A DNA stretch of 64,000 nucleotides from Eledone cirrhosa. Its lineage: Eukaryota > Mollusca > Cephalopoda > Octopoda > Eledonidae. Below are positions 11,270 to 20,054 of the stretch, one piece after another. The notes below the pieces were generated by a model. The model saw only the letters and a program-made list of their open reading frames with translations, had not been told where the DNA came from and did no database searches. The stretch is taken from assembly GCA_964016885.1 (NCBI GenBank), contig OZ024744.1, positions 73,723,493 through 73,787,492 on the forward strand, given 5' to 3'. The number at the start of each line of letters is the position of its first letter. Position 1 is the first letter of the stretch. A program made the translations under genes and the position numbers.

Positions 11270-11451
11270 TGTTTCTACTTTTGGCACAAGGCCAGCAATT
11301 ACCCAGTGCATTACTGGTACTTTATTTTATCGACCCCGTAAGGATGAAAGGCAAAGTCAACCTCGGCGGGATTTGAACTCAGATCGTAAAGGGACGTAAC
11401 TATGCTGGAAAGCATGGCGTCCAACCCTCTACCGATACTGCCAATCCACCG
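11270..11451 (-). mobile_element. SINE inserted in a LINE 3' UTR, with target duplication
   Basis: Full octopus-type SINE in reverse. It is flanked by the perfect 14 bp direct repeat CTTATATAAATAAT (11256-11269 and 11452-11465), the mark of retroposition by target-primed reverse transcription. The insertion lies within the 3' UTR of the Tx1-like copy at 9695-11560, so it is younger than that copy. Confidence 0.95.
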
Positions 11452-11558
11452 CTTATATAAATAATAAAAATATTTACACGCACAAAACCCACATCGTACC
11501 GTCCTGTACCGTCATGTGATGTATTTCTTGATGTCAGCCCTTGTGGCCAATAAAGAAA

Positions 11559-11560
<2 letters not shown>

Positions 11561-11596
<36 letters not shown>
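11561..11596. repeat. (ATT)n junction
   Basis: Tail of the 9695-11560 copy; the next truncated LINE starts at its end. Confidence 0.97.
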
Positions 11597-12797
11597 GAAT
11601 GCTATGGTTGACGGAGGCTGGGCTCTGTAAGGTATTGGGACGCGCTCCGATGGTCAGGCGGTCCATCTGCTGTCAACATCCGCTATGTGGAGGGCTGGGA
11701 ATGCCGTGGCTGATGATGCGCAGACACGCGCTCAGGCTACGACATCTCCACCTCTTCCTCGACGGTGAGCAGGTGTGGTCGCCGTTTGCTAGACACGTAT
11801 TTCCCCAGCTCGTTTCCTTGACGGAGCTGCAGTCCTGGGTCAAGCGAAGACCGAGAGGGAGCGCCTGGAGACTGGAATATCTTCAGGCACTCACAGCCCT
11901 CGACCAATCGGGCAATGTGATCGGTGGAAACTCCACCTCGGCGTTCTATAGAGGATTAGTGGAGGGGATGAGTGACGACGTACTTGGGGAAACTCTAGGC
12001 GTCGACGAAAATCAACTAGCCAATCTCTTCGGAAGAACTTTCGGGCCGGGACCTATGGACAACTTCCAGAAATCTCTGGCCTGGCAGTGCTACCGAGGAG
12101 CCTTGCCAGTTCGGGATAAACTCTACATGCATGGAGGTGTCGTCAGCCAGGCATGACCGAGATGCGCGCAGGGCGACGAAACCGTCCTGCACGCACTCGT
12201 CCAGTGTCCGAAAATTGCTGACTTGTGGGTTTATGTCGAACACCTGCTGTCACGTGTGGGACGGATCCGGCTATCATCTGAGTCCATCGTGAGGATTGCC
12301 CCGCCCTCTTCCTTTAGCTGGGAAGGGCAGGCAGTTTTTATTTGTCTGGTGGCCATGGCGAAATAGATAGTATGGTGGACACGTTTGAAAGGGCTGAAGA
12401 CGAGCACTTACCTCTTCGGTGATGCCCTGATTAACGTTTTCAAATTTCATTTGAAAAGGAAAATCAGGGTAGAGAGGGAAGTGCTCTCTTCCCAGCACTT
12501 TGTTGAAAGATGGGTGAGAGAAGCAAGAATGGCACGATTGAATGGGTCTACTGTGAGTACGTATCTGTAAATTAAAGGTGGAAAACTGGGAGAGGACACT
12601 TGCCTTTTACTGGGCTTTCTCCACAAATGTCCCTCCGAAGTCTCCCCCCTATTGGGGAATTTTTCATTGTTATTTTTTTGTTACATCCTCTGTTTTTGTT
12701 CTTTACACGCAGAAATGCCCATTTGTACCGTCCTGTATTGTCCTGCACTGTCCTTAATGTCTACTTTATGTAAACCCTTGTGGTTAATAAAAAAACA
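11597..12797 (+). pseudogene. 5'-truncated Tx1-like LINE: C-terminal ORF2 and 3' UTR
   Basis: After ~40 bases not matched elsewhere, homology starts at the GRAPMVRRSICCQHP codons. The frame 11599-12156 (185 codons) ends at a TGA where relatives have the first cysteine pair of the knuckle. 12157-12570 continues the C-terminus with one more stop at 12364 (TAG for Glu). The 3' UTR ends CCTTGTGGTTAATAAAAAAA, CA and ATT units. It is very close to 29480-30850 and 9001-9637, so probably a recent amplification. Confidence 0.88.
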
Positions 12798-12855
12798 ATT
12801 ATTATTATTATTGTTATTCTTCTTATTATCATTTTTGTTATTATTATTATTATTA
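12798..12855. repeat. Imperfect (ATT)n shared by two LINE tails
   Basis: ATT units interrupted by GTTATTCTTCTTATTATC and ATTTTTG. It is at once the 3' tail of the + strand Tx1-like copy and, read on minus, the 3' tail of the R4/Dong-like LINE. The same interrupted tract recurs exactly at 58068-58125. Confidence 0.95.
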
Positions 12856-12999
12856 CAGTTGCATTTATCTTGCTTTATGTTCATACGAGTTATCACCAAG
12901 TCACAACCAGTGACCTCAAGAGACAACAAGGTACGCCATGTTCAAGAAAGAACATACATACTCACACATGCATCTTTAGTGTTTAGACTTGTGATGTAC

Positions 13000-13758
13000 T
13001 TATATTGACAGAATCTTCCGTAGTATATGGGCAGTTTCCATTAGTACTATCTTTTGTATTTCTCCTATACGCGGGTTTCCTGGGATTTGCGATAAGTAAT
13101 CATTTGACCCCTTAGGTATCATTCCCAGAGCGCCTACAACCACTGGTATTGTTTTAGTTCTCAATTTCCACATCTTTCCAATTTCTATCTCCAGGTCCTT
13201 ATACTTGCTCAATTTTTCAAATGTTTTTATAGATACATTCTTGTCTATTGGAACGGAGATATCAATTAGCAGGGATACCCTCTTTTTAAAGTCCTTCAAT
13301 ACTATATCAGGTCTATTTGCATCTATTTTTCGGTCTGTTTGGATGCTAAAGTTCCACAAGATTGAGATGTGATCTTTTTCAAGTATGGGAGGTGGTTGAT
13401 GCTCCCACCAATTCTTTTGATGGGGCAGGTCAAAATGCTTACACATTATCCAATGTATGTATTGTGCAGCTCTGTCATGCCTGTTTAGGTATTCGGTTGG
13501 AGCTATAGGACTGCACATTGAAATTATATGGTCAATGATCTCTGATTGTTTTTTGCATACACGGCATAATGGGCTGCATCCATTTTTTTTTATATTGGCT
13601 TGGTAATTTTTTGTTGGCAGACACTGATCTTGTGCTGATATAATCAGTCCTTCAGTCTCCGATTTCAGTCCAGAGGATACCAACCACTGATGGGTTAAAG
13701 TTTTGTCAACATCAGGATTGTTAGCTTGTTCTGGATATTTTCCATACTGAGGCTTTTC
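13000..13758 (-). CDS. R4/Dong-like LINE: zinc knuckle and restriction-like endonuclease, copy 1
   Basis: Open from the codon after the UAG at 13759-13761 to the stop at 13000; the piece from the first Met is 227 codons (13000-13683). It holds a CX2CX8HX4C knuckle (CRVCKKQSEIIDHIISMC), then HDRAAQYIHW, then the endonuclease core RPD followed 14 residues later by D in LLIDISVP. PD-X12-14-D is the catalytic pattern of the endonuclease that nicks the target site in R2-class LINEs. KYKDLEIEIGKMW and IPVVVGALGMIPKG follow. It lies in the same frame as the RT, so a single polyprotein interrupted by one stop. Intact apart from that stop. Confidence 0.85.
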   Translation of the reverse strand, partial: EKPQYGKYPEQANNPDVDKTLTHQWLVSSGLKSETEGLIISAQDQCLPTKNYQANIKKNGCSPLCRVCKKQSEIIDHIISMCSPIAPTEYLNRHDRAAQYIHWIMCKHFDLPHQKNWWEHQPPPILEKDHISILWNFSIQTDRKIDANRPDIVLKDFKKRVSLLIDISVPIDKNVSIKTFEKLSKYKDLEIEIGKMWKLRTKTIPVVVGALGMIPKGSNDYLSQIPGNPRIGEIQKIVLMETAHILRKILSI

Positions 13759-13761
13759 TTG

Positions 13762-16260
13762 CTATTTCTTAACCAGTTTCTGTAGCAGTTCTTTCTTTGC
13801 AGTTACTTTTACCTGCTTTGTTTTTTCTGTGTTTTCCATTTCAGCAGTAAATGGGACTTCTGAAATTTGTAGTCCATTACTGTATCTTTGTGCATCTTTT
13901 GTAATGGAATATGATCTTTTGATGCTTTCGTGTTTCAAAACGAATTTGATCATCCAATAATGTGATTCCCTTAGATATGTAGATAATGCAATTGTTGCAG
14001 TTTTCAACGCAATGTCTAACTGGACTAACCCACGTCCTCCTTCTTTCCTAGGGAGATATATTCTATCTGTATCTGCCTTAGGGTGATGCATTCTGTGCAT
14101 GGTTAAGAATTTTCGAATTTTTGTATCGAGCCTACGGATCTCTGTGCTTGACCAGTTGATGACATTGTAACTGTAGGTTACTACTCGTATGGCAAGCGTG
14201 TTTATGGCACCGATCCTATTCCTTGCATTCAATTCCGTTCTTAAGATTGCTCTTACTCTGCGGTAACATTCCTTTCTTATCCTTTCCCTCATTGTCGAGT
14301 GCTTGATTCCATCTCCTTCACAAACACCTAGATATTTGTCAGTTTTTTCTTGATCAAGTTCTCTTATCACGTTCCCCCGATCAAGATTAATGTCTGAACT
14401 CTTCAGCAGCTTTCCTCTGGTGAACGTTGCTTTGGCGCATTTATCTAGTCCAAACTCCATTTTAATGTCATCACTGAACTGCTCCGCAGTGGATAATAGC
14501 CCTTGCAATTGTTCATCATTTTTTGCAAATAGTTTCAGGTCATCCATGTAGAACAAGTGATTAATGGTTTTGTCATAGACTTTATATCCATGTTTTGTTT
14601 CATTGAGCATTTTACTTAATGGTATAAGTGCGATGCAGAATAAAAGCGGTGATAAAGAGTCACCCTGAAAAATTCCACAATTAATATTAACTTCTCCAGC
14701 TTCCAGAGATTTTGTTTCACTATTCAAAAGGAGTGTCGTTTTCCATGTCTTCATACTGAATGACAAAAACCTCCTGACAACGGGGGATATTTTGAAAATC
14801 TCTAAACATTTTTCAATCCAACTGTGTGGCAAACTATCGAATGCTTTTTTATAATCTATCCAAGCAATCGATAGATTTTTGTGTCTATTATGACAATCTT
14901 CCAGTATCATTTTGTTAACCAAAAGCTGATCCTTACAGCCATATGAGCCTCGTTTACACCCTTTCTGCTCAATGGGAAATAGGTCATTTGTTATCAGGTG
15001 GTCATATGTGTATTCAGTTAGGACTGATGTTAAAATGTTATACATTGTGGTCAAGCAAGTTATCGGTCTGTAATTTTTGGGATTGTTTGTCTCATCATTC
15101 TTCGGAAGCAGGAATGTAATGCCGTTAACTAGCCATGATGGTATCTTTTCTGGCTCCTTAACTATTTCATTGTAAAGTTGGGCTAACAGCTCATGAGACT
15201 CTGTGAAGGCATTTATCCAAAAATTTTGTATTTTGTCTTTTCCTGGGGATTTCCATTTGCTGGTTTTTCTTAGAGCCAAGCGCAACTGTTCAACTGTTAT
15301 GTTTTCCCATATTTGTTCCTCAAGGTGAGCTGTATCTTTCATTTGTCTGTCTATCCATGGGGCATGTATGTTATGAACTTTTTCTCCGGCCCAGATCTTT
15401 TCCAAGAATTCTTGCACTTCCTCCTTGGGTGGTATTGTTTTAGCAGTTATTGTTGACTTACCAATTTTTCTGTAGAAGTTTCTTTGGTTGTTTTTGAACA
15501 TATTATTGTCCTTATAGAATCTAGATCGTTTTTCAAAGCGCCTTATACGAGCAGCTTTGGCCGACACTTTTTGCTTGATTATTTCTATCAGCATGTCTAT
15601 GTCACTTGTTGATTTTATACTATACTTTCTTTTCAATTTTCTAAGTTTAGTTTGTTTAACATGTTCACCTACTTTATAGTTTGTTAAAATTTCTATGTCA
15701 GATCGGAGAAGGTTTATTTGGCGATTGATGTTCTCTTGCCAAGTAGATTTCTTGTGGGAATTCCTTTGTTTTTTCATCTTCACTCCACATAAGTGAGTGG
15801 TGACTTTAGCCGATGCATAATAGAGATGATTTAAATCAGTAATGTTTAGTTTGTTTGTGATGATAATGTTTTTGAGAATTATGTTAGTCTTGTGTATTAT
15901 CTTTTGTTTCTGTTTGGAGTTCTGGATCTTAGGGAGGGTGTCTCGTTGCCCCATGTCAGATTCTTTCATTTTCATCCATTCGATCATAATTTTATCCTTC
16001 AAGTTGGCAAGTTCATTCTCATTCATTTCTTTATCATTTACGATCTCATTATTTTCATTTGGAGTTTCATCTTGAGCATGCACTACCTCCACTTTTTCGA
16101 TCCTTTCTTTAATTTGTTCTGTTGCCAGTGATTCCGCCCCAACCCTGGGATTCGAAGTGTTACAATTTACCTCGTTTTCACTGACACATGTTTCATTTTC
16201 CCTTTGCTGACTTTGTGCTAATAGCTTGATCTGATCAATTTCTATATCAGTTAGTAACTT
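13762..16260 (-). CDS. R4/Dong-like LINE reverse transcriptase, copy 1
   Basis: A 776-codon stretch from 16092, open in frame up to about 16260 because the GTG at 16092 is not a natural start. Lys-rich N-terminal half; then RT. Numbered from 16092: NPKNYRPITCL near 337-347, KGCKRGSYGCKDQLL near 377-391, motif A AWIDYKKAFD with D413, motif B GIFQGDSLSPLL 473-484, motif C FYMDD 514-518. All catalytic Asp are present. The frame ends in an amber codon (KK-UAG-QEK) and continues into the knuckle and endonuclease. It copies element RNA onto the nicked target. Best-preserved coding region in the window. Confidence 0.9.
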   Translation of the reverse strand, partial: KLLTDIEIDQIKLLAQSQQRENETCVSENEVNCNTSNPRVGAESLATEQIKERIEKVEVVHAQDETPNENNEIVNDKEMNENELANLKDKIMIEWMKMKESDMGQRDTLPKIQNSKQKQKIIHKTNIILKNIIITNKLNITDLNHLYYASAKVTTHLCGVKMKKQRNSHKKSTWQENINRQINLLRSDIEILTNYKVGEHVKQTKLRKLKRKYSIKSTSDIDMLIEIIKQKVSAKAARIRRFEKRSRFYKDNNMFKNNQRNFYRKIGKSTITAKTIPPKEEVQEFLEKIWAGEKVHNIHAPWIDRQMKDTAHLEEQIWENITVEQLRLALRKTSKWKSPGKDKIQNFWINAFTESHELLAQLYNEIVKEPEKIPSWLVNGITFLLPKNDETNNPKNYRPITCLTTMYNILTSVLTEYTYDHLITNDLFPIEQKGCKRGSYGCKDQLLVNKMILEDCHNRHKNLSIAWIDYKKAFDSLPHSWIEKCLEIFKISPVVRRFLSFSMKTWKTTLLLNSETKSLEAGEVNINCGIFQGDSLSPLLFCIALIPLSKMLNETKHGYKVYDKTINHLFYMDDLKLFAKNDEQLQGLLSTAEQFSDDIKMEFGLDKCAKATFTRGKLLKSSDINLDRGNVIRELDQEKTDKYLGVCEGDGIKHSTMRERIRKECYRRVRAILRTELNARNRIGAINTLAIRVVTYSYNVINWSSTEIRRLDTKIRKFLTMHRMHHPKADTDRIYLPRKEGGRGLVQLDIALKTATIALSTYLRESHYWMIKFVLKHESIKRSYSITKDAQRYSNGLQISEVPFTAEMENTEKTKQVKVTAKKELLQKLVKK

Positions 16261-16630
16261 TTTTTTTTACAATATTTCTTCGTATATTGGCCAGTTTGTT
16301 ACTGTCAATATAGCCTCTGTTTTCGGGATGTTTCTTTTTACAGTTGATATATGTCTGTTCTGTATTCGATGTATTTGATGGGTAGTACATGGCAGTGTAG
16401 AAAGCCTCAAGGACTTCTTTATTATCTTCCCTTGACCATTTTTCTCTCTTTTTCTTTGGATTTCTTGGTGGTGAGCATGGAGGGCCAACAGTAGGAGTAT
16501 TCCGGTTATGGGAGGTCTCCAGCTCCGAAGTGATGGGAAGGTTTGAACAATTAGCTGATTTTTCGACCCCAGTCTGGTTCCTCTCTGAGGGACGCGGCCC
16601 TTTTTTACCCGGGTGACGGCCGTTTTATCC
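16250..16630 (-). pseudogene. R4/Dong-like LINE N-terminal region with Myb-like domain, copy 1
   Basis: A minus-strand frame, open from after a TAA near 16630, encodes a polar leader and then a basic block (NPKKKRKKWSRED). A Myb-like helix segment follows (KWSREDNKEVLEAFYTA) and ends NKLANIRRNIVKKK. N-terminal Myb and zinc-finger domains bind target DNA in R2-class LINEs. A run of ten A (plus-strand T 16259-16268) then shifts the frame; with nine A it would run straight into LLTDIEIDQIK of the RT frame. Another frame over the same bases (16267-16683) is open but lacks these features. Either a disabling indel or a slippery site. Confidence 0.65.
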
Positions 16631-16689
16631 TTATCCGCCAAGGGGTAATCATTTCGTGCTACCACTTCTAGAACGAGTGTCAACCAAGA

Positions 16690-16770
16690 CTAGAGGGGTC
16701 GTTCTCCCCTAGAGACACGACTATTCCCCGCCGGCCGCCATCCCGGTATTTCTAGGTCACGGGGTTTTCT
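16690..16770 (-). other. GC-rich, structured 5' UTR of the R4/Dong-like LINE
   Basis: Unusually GC-rich for the region (GGGATGGCGGCCGGCGGGG on minus) and followed by an imperfect hairpin CTAGGGG / CCCCTCTAG. Structured 5' ends, sometimes delta-like ribozymes, occur in R2-type LINEs; I cannot confirm such a fold here. Confidence 0.4.
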
Positions 16771-16844
16771 TTTTTGTTGTTTTTTTAAATTGTTATTATC
16801 ATGAGTGGTTCCTTAATGTGAGCATTGCGTGGCTTAAGAATGAA

Positions 16845-16907
16845 ATTATTAATAATAATAATTGTCTCCACTCCAGGCACAAGGCCAGCAATCAGCCAGT
16901 GCATTAC
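16845..16907 (-). mobile_element. 5'-truncated SINE with ATT tail
   Basis: On minus only the 3' end of the octopus-type SINE is present (GTAATGCACTGG to GGCCTTGTGCC), followed by GACAATT and ATT units. The tRNA part is missing. Confidence 0.8.
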
Positions 16908-17023
16908 AATAATATAATATACTTTTTGCTGAAGTTGCCTGTTATTGTTGTTGGCTATGTCGGTGGTGGTGCTGGAGTTTTTTATATTGTTGGTGAGGAA
17001 GGGGGGAGCCAGCAGTGCCATAG

Positions 17024-17024
<1 letters not shown>
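16908..17024. other. Short spacer before the full-length Tx1-like LINE
   Basis: No recognisable motif; bounded by a SINE end and an (ATT)n tract. Confidence 0.4.

Positions 17025-17064
<40 letters not shown>
17025..17064. repeat. (ATT)n at the 5' end of a full-length LINE
   Basis: Forty bases of TAT/ATT; the full-length Tx1-like LINE begins at 17065. Confidence 0.97.
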
Positions 17065-17129
17065 GACGCATATGTGTGAAGACAGTACAAGTTGCGGGGG
17101 GAACGGTTCGTAACTTTAACCTGTTTTAA

Positions 17130-19173
17130 ATGGAAATTTTCGACCTTGAAACGGTAAACAATGTTCAGGTCAAAAGTTTAAAGGCAGCCACTGTAGATTT
17201 CACCAGAACTACGACGGCTACAGTCATGCCTGTCGTCCACTCTACTGAATGTGAAGGCAAAACTCAAAAGCTACCATCACAACCTTCTGTGTTAGTAGCA
17301 GTATCATCTGAAAACGACATCATCACCACCACCACCGCCACCGCCACCATCGCTACCACCACCACCACCACCACCACAACAACAACAACAACTCAGAGCA
17401 ACAACGACAATAACACCGACAGCTTCAATGTAAAGACGGATGGCGGTGGCAACAGCAACAACAAACAAAACAACAACAACAACACCAATAACAACAGCAA
17501 GAACGACAACACTACAACAGGAGCATCAGAAGCACCCCATTTGCTGCAGCAGCAGCAAAAACAAAGCGCTTATTGGATATTGATATTAGCGATAAAGACG
17601 AACAGTTGACCCAGGCGTGGAGGCTAATTAAACGGGAGAAGTCCTGGGCAAACCTGACCATCCCGGACGAGGCAATAGCGGCCATGCAAAGGAGGACGGT
17701 GTAATTTCGATGCATTTCGGTGCAGACACGAACAGTGGAACTTGCCAGCCAAGCAGAGGTCGAGGCTACTTTGGAGAACATCGGAAGTGACATAGAGTAT
17801 AAAGCAAGAGCCAAAAGGTTCGGTACCATTTCGGTACTGTTCAAAACCGAGACCCATGCTATTAAGCACTCGGTGACCCCCTGCAGAACGGAACGCATTA
17901 TCATGCACCCGTCCTACAAGGGTAAAAGGACAGTAAAGATCCGCATTCCCAGCATCCCTCCAGGAATTAACATATGGTGGCTGCTGGGATGCGTAATCGA
18001 GGAGGGGGCAGGCACTACCCTCCTGGATATCAAAAGGACAGAGAGAGAAGACTGGTCCGGAATGAATTTGGAGATTCTTCTCCAAATAAAACCGGAGGAC
18101 ATGAACAACATCCCGGATTTTTCCCGCCTGCAGGACGGGACAACAATCCAACTAATCACTGAGGGAAGAAGGCCACACTGCTTCGTCTGCGGGGAAGCAA
18201 CGCATCTGCAAGCCTTCTGCCCTCAGCGCAAAAATCCAGGGAGCCGCAAACCTCCTTTGTTGCCAACGCCAGTGTCAGCACAGAAAGCTGCACCACCACC
18301 ACCCAAAACAACACCAACAAAGACACGGACACCAACATCAAAAACAGCCGGACCACCACCAACATCAAAAACAGCCGGACAACCACCAACACCGAAACCA
18401 ATCCAAGGGGAAAACGAGGAAAGCTCTCCCACTCCCCCTACCCCCCCCTCATTATACACATAGACAAAACACTAAACGTACACGCAGACACAGAGACACT
18501 CACAGCCACAGACCATTTGTCTTCCAGCAGCGAAGATGAAGGAAAACTCAAATGTTAAAAAAAAACAGAGAAAACTCACAAAAATAATCCCCAACAAAAC
18601 ACAAATACAGACACAACAAAAAATACACACACCACTAACGCAAACACTTCCCCAATAACATCAGCACCAACAGCAACATCGACACCACCCCCACAATCTC
18701 CGAAACGCAAACAATCTAAACAAACACAAGTACAAATAAACACATAAATACCCGAAATTGCAGACGCCACACCTACAACAAACACAGACATACCCGAAAC
18801 AACACCACCAAAACCATCACCACCACAGTCACCAACACGAAAACAAATAAAACCACTCCAACAAAATGTTAAAAACTTCATGCTTGTGCGAAGGGCCAAC
18901 GATAAACTGATGGCCCTCTTAGCACGAAGCGAAGACATTCAAACAGAGGGGGAGATCTTTGAAATGAGCACATTTTGCGTGCCAGAAGATTTGCTTCTGG
19001 TCCGAATGTCACTCGATTCCTTCAAAGAATTAATTCGAGAGAGCTTTCCTCAAGACGTGGGAACCCCGAATGTGAAACCCACATCGAGACTTTTAAAGGG
19101 GTTCCCAAAAGAAACCCGACCAACCATGGAGGTCGAACCACCCGACCTTCACAAGACCCCGGGAGGTAAGTAA
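17130..19173 (+). pseudogene. Tx1-like gag (ORF1) with zinc knuckle
   Basis: ORF1 proteins coat element RNA. 17130-17609 gives a Thr/Asn/Gln-rich N-terminus. Near 17560 the homologous frame shifts (ALLDIDISDKDEQ equivalent), a TAA falls at about 17702, and 17720-18463 continues. In this 247-residue piece the knuckle C154, C157, H162, C167 (CFVCGEATHLQAFC) is intact and follows TEGRRPH. A Pro/Thr/Lys-rich linker, then a low-complexity stretch with stops, leads to 18880-19173, a plausible C-terminal segment. The frame order and the knuckle are seen; the C-terminal assignment is inference from a similar arrangement at 26700-26850. Confidence 0.8.
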
Positions 19174-19200
19174 ACTCCCTCTCTCTTTTAGCTTGCCAAC

Positions 19201-20054
19201 ATGGCCATATTAAGAGTAGGAAGTTTAAATGTTTGAAGCCTGGGTTCACCCTAGAAGCAGGGTCGCCTGCTCAACGACCTCAGGTCGCTGGAAATGGATG
19301 TGATTGCCGTCAGCGAGACCAAAATTTCCGACACGCGCGCACTAGCCCCCATTTTCGACGTCTATCAGTTCTTCGCATCTGTTAGCAGGCCGGGAATGGG
19401 AGGTGGGGTGGCAGTGCCGTTTAGGAAATGAGTAGATCTCGAGGTAAGGTCGATCTTCCGGGACCCGGACGGTAAGTTGGTGGTCTTGGATGTGAGCAGT
19501 AGCGAAGGTGGTGTCTTTAGACTGCTAGACCTCTACGCCCCTACAGGGGCCGGACGTCCGGACTTCTTTAGGCGCCTGGAGACCTTTCTGGGTACGTCTT
19601 GCCCTTTACTGTTGGCGGGGGACTGGAATAGCATCTTAGAAGCAAGCTGGGATTGTGTGGGAGTAGCCGATAGGAGCGGGGGTGCAAAAGCCTCAAGCAC
19701 CTACTCAGCCAGTTCCAACTGTCTGACAGGTATCGACTAGATTTCCCCAATGTGCCAGTATGGACATGGACCAACCGAATGGGGTCATCTAGATCGTATA
19801 TAGACAGGATCTTCATTAGGAAAATAGATAGAAATAGTGTAGGCTGCCCAATTTTAAAACGGTCGCCTATTCAGATCACAAATTTGTGATCTGTACGATC
19901 GACCTAGATAAAACGCGTAGGTTAGGACCGGGTTACTGGAAGCTGAACATGTCATTTCCTGCACGTAAGGCTTACAGGGACCGAGTCAACAATTTAGTCA
20001 AGCAAATGTTGACAGGGGGGGATCATCAGCAACAGATGGTGGTGGTGGGGTGGG
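19201..20054 (+). pseudogene. Tx1-like ORF2 N-terminal APE endonuclease, broken
   Basis: ATG at 19201 opens MAILRVGSLNV and then a TGA. Downstream pieces keep the apurinic-endonuclease-like motifs: DVIAVSETKI (catalytic Glu), VVLDVSSSEGG, LYAPTGAGRPDFFRRLETF and LAGDWNSILE (the GDWN Asp/Asn pair), in frame 19477-19740. RSYIDRIFIRK and a decayed DHKFVICTIDLDK piece (19886 on) follow. This domain nicks the target DNA in L1-class elements. At least three stops and a shift make it inactive. Confidence 0.82.

Larger units (their letters stand above)
9695..11560 (+). mobile_element. 5'-truncated Tx1-like LINE copy
   Basis: Starts within RT just before motif C (the SAYADDVTVV equivalent, 9709-9745), runs through the rest of ORF2 and the 3' UTR, and ends CCTTGTGGCCAATAAAGAAATC plus (ATT)n. 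A SINE is inserted in its 3' UTR at 11270-11451. The ORF is broken by a stop near 9829, a stop near 9897 and one at 10770-10772. Confidence 0.9.
12856..16835 (-). mobile_element. Nearly complete R4/Dong-like LINE (restriction-like endonuclease class), copy 1
   Basis: A ~4 kb non-LTR retrotransposon in reverse with, in order: a GC-rich 5' UTR (about 16690-16770), a Myb-like N-terminal region, RT, a CCHC knuckle and a restriction-like endonuclease, then a short 3' UTR and an (AAT)n tail. This layout is that of R2/R4-class LINEs with one ORF. Insertion in TAA repeats is known for Dong, so R4/Dong is my best clade guess. The 5' limit is approximate; a minus-strand SINE remnant with an (ATT)n tail lies just upstream. 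Two shorter copies lie at 58126-61015 and 61038-62836. Confidence 0.88.

Noticed and set aside
13842..16131. Plus-strand frames opposite the R4/Dong-like ORF (for example 15842-16075)
   Set aside because: Antisense shadows of a well-supported RT gene.
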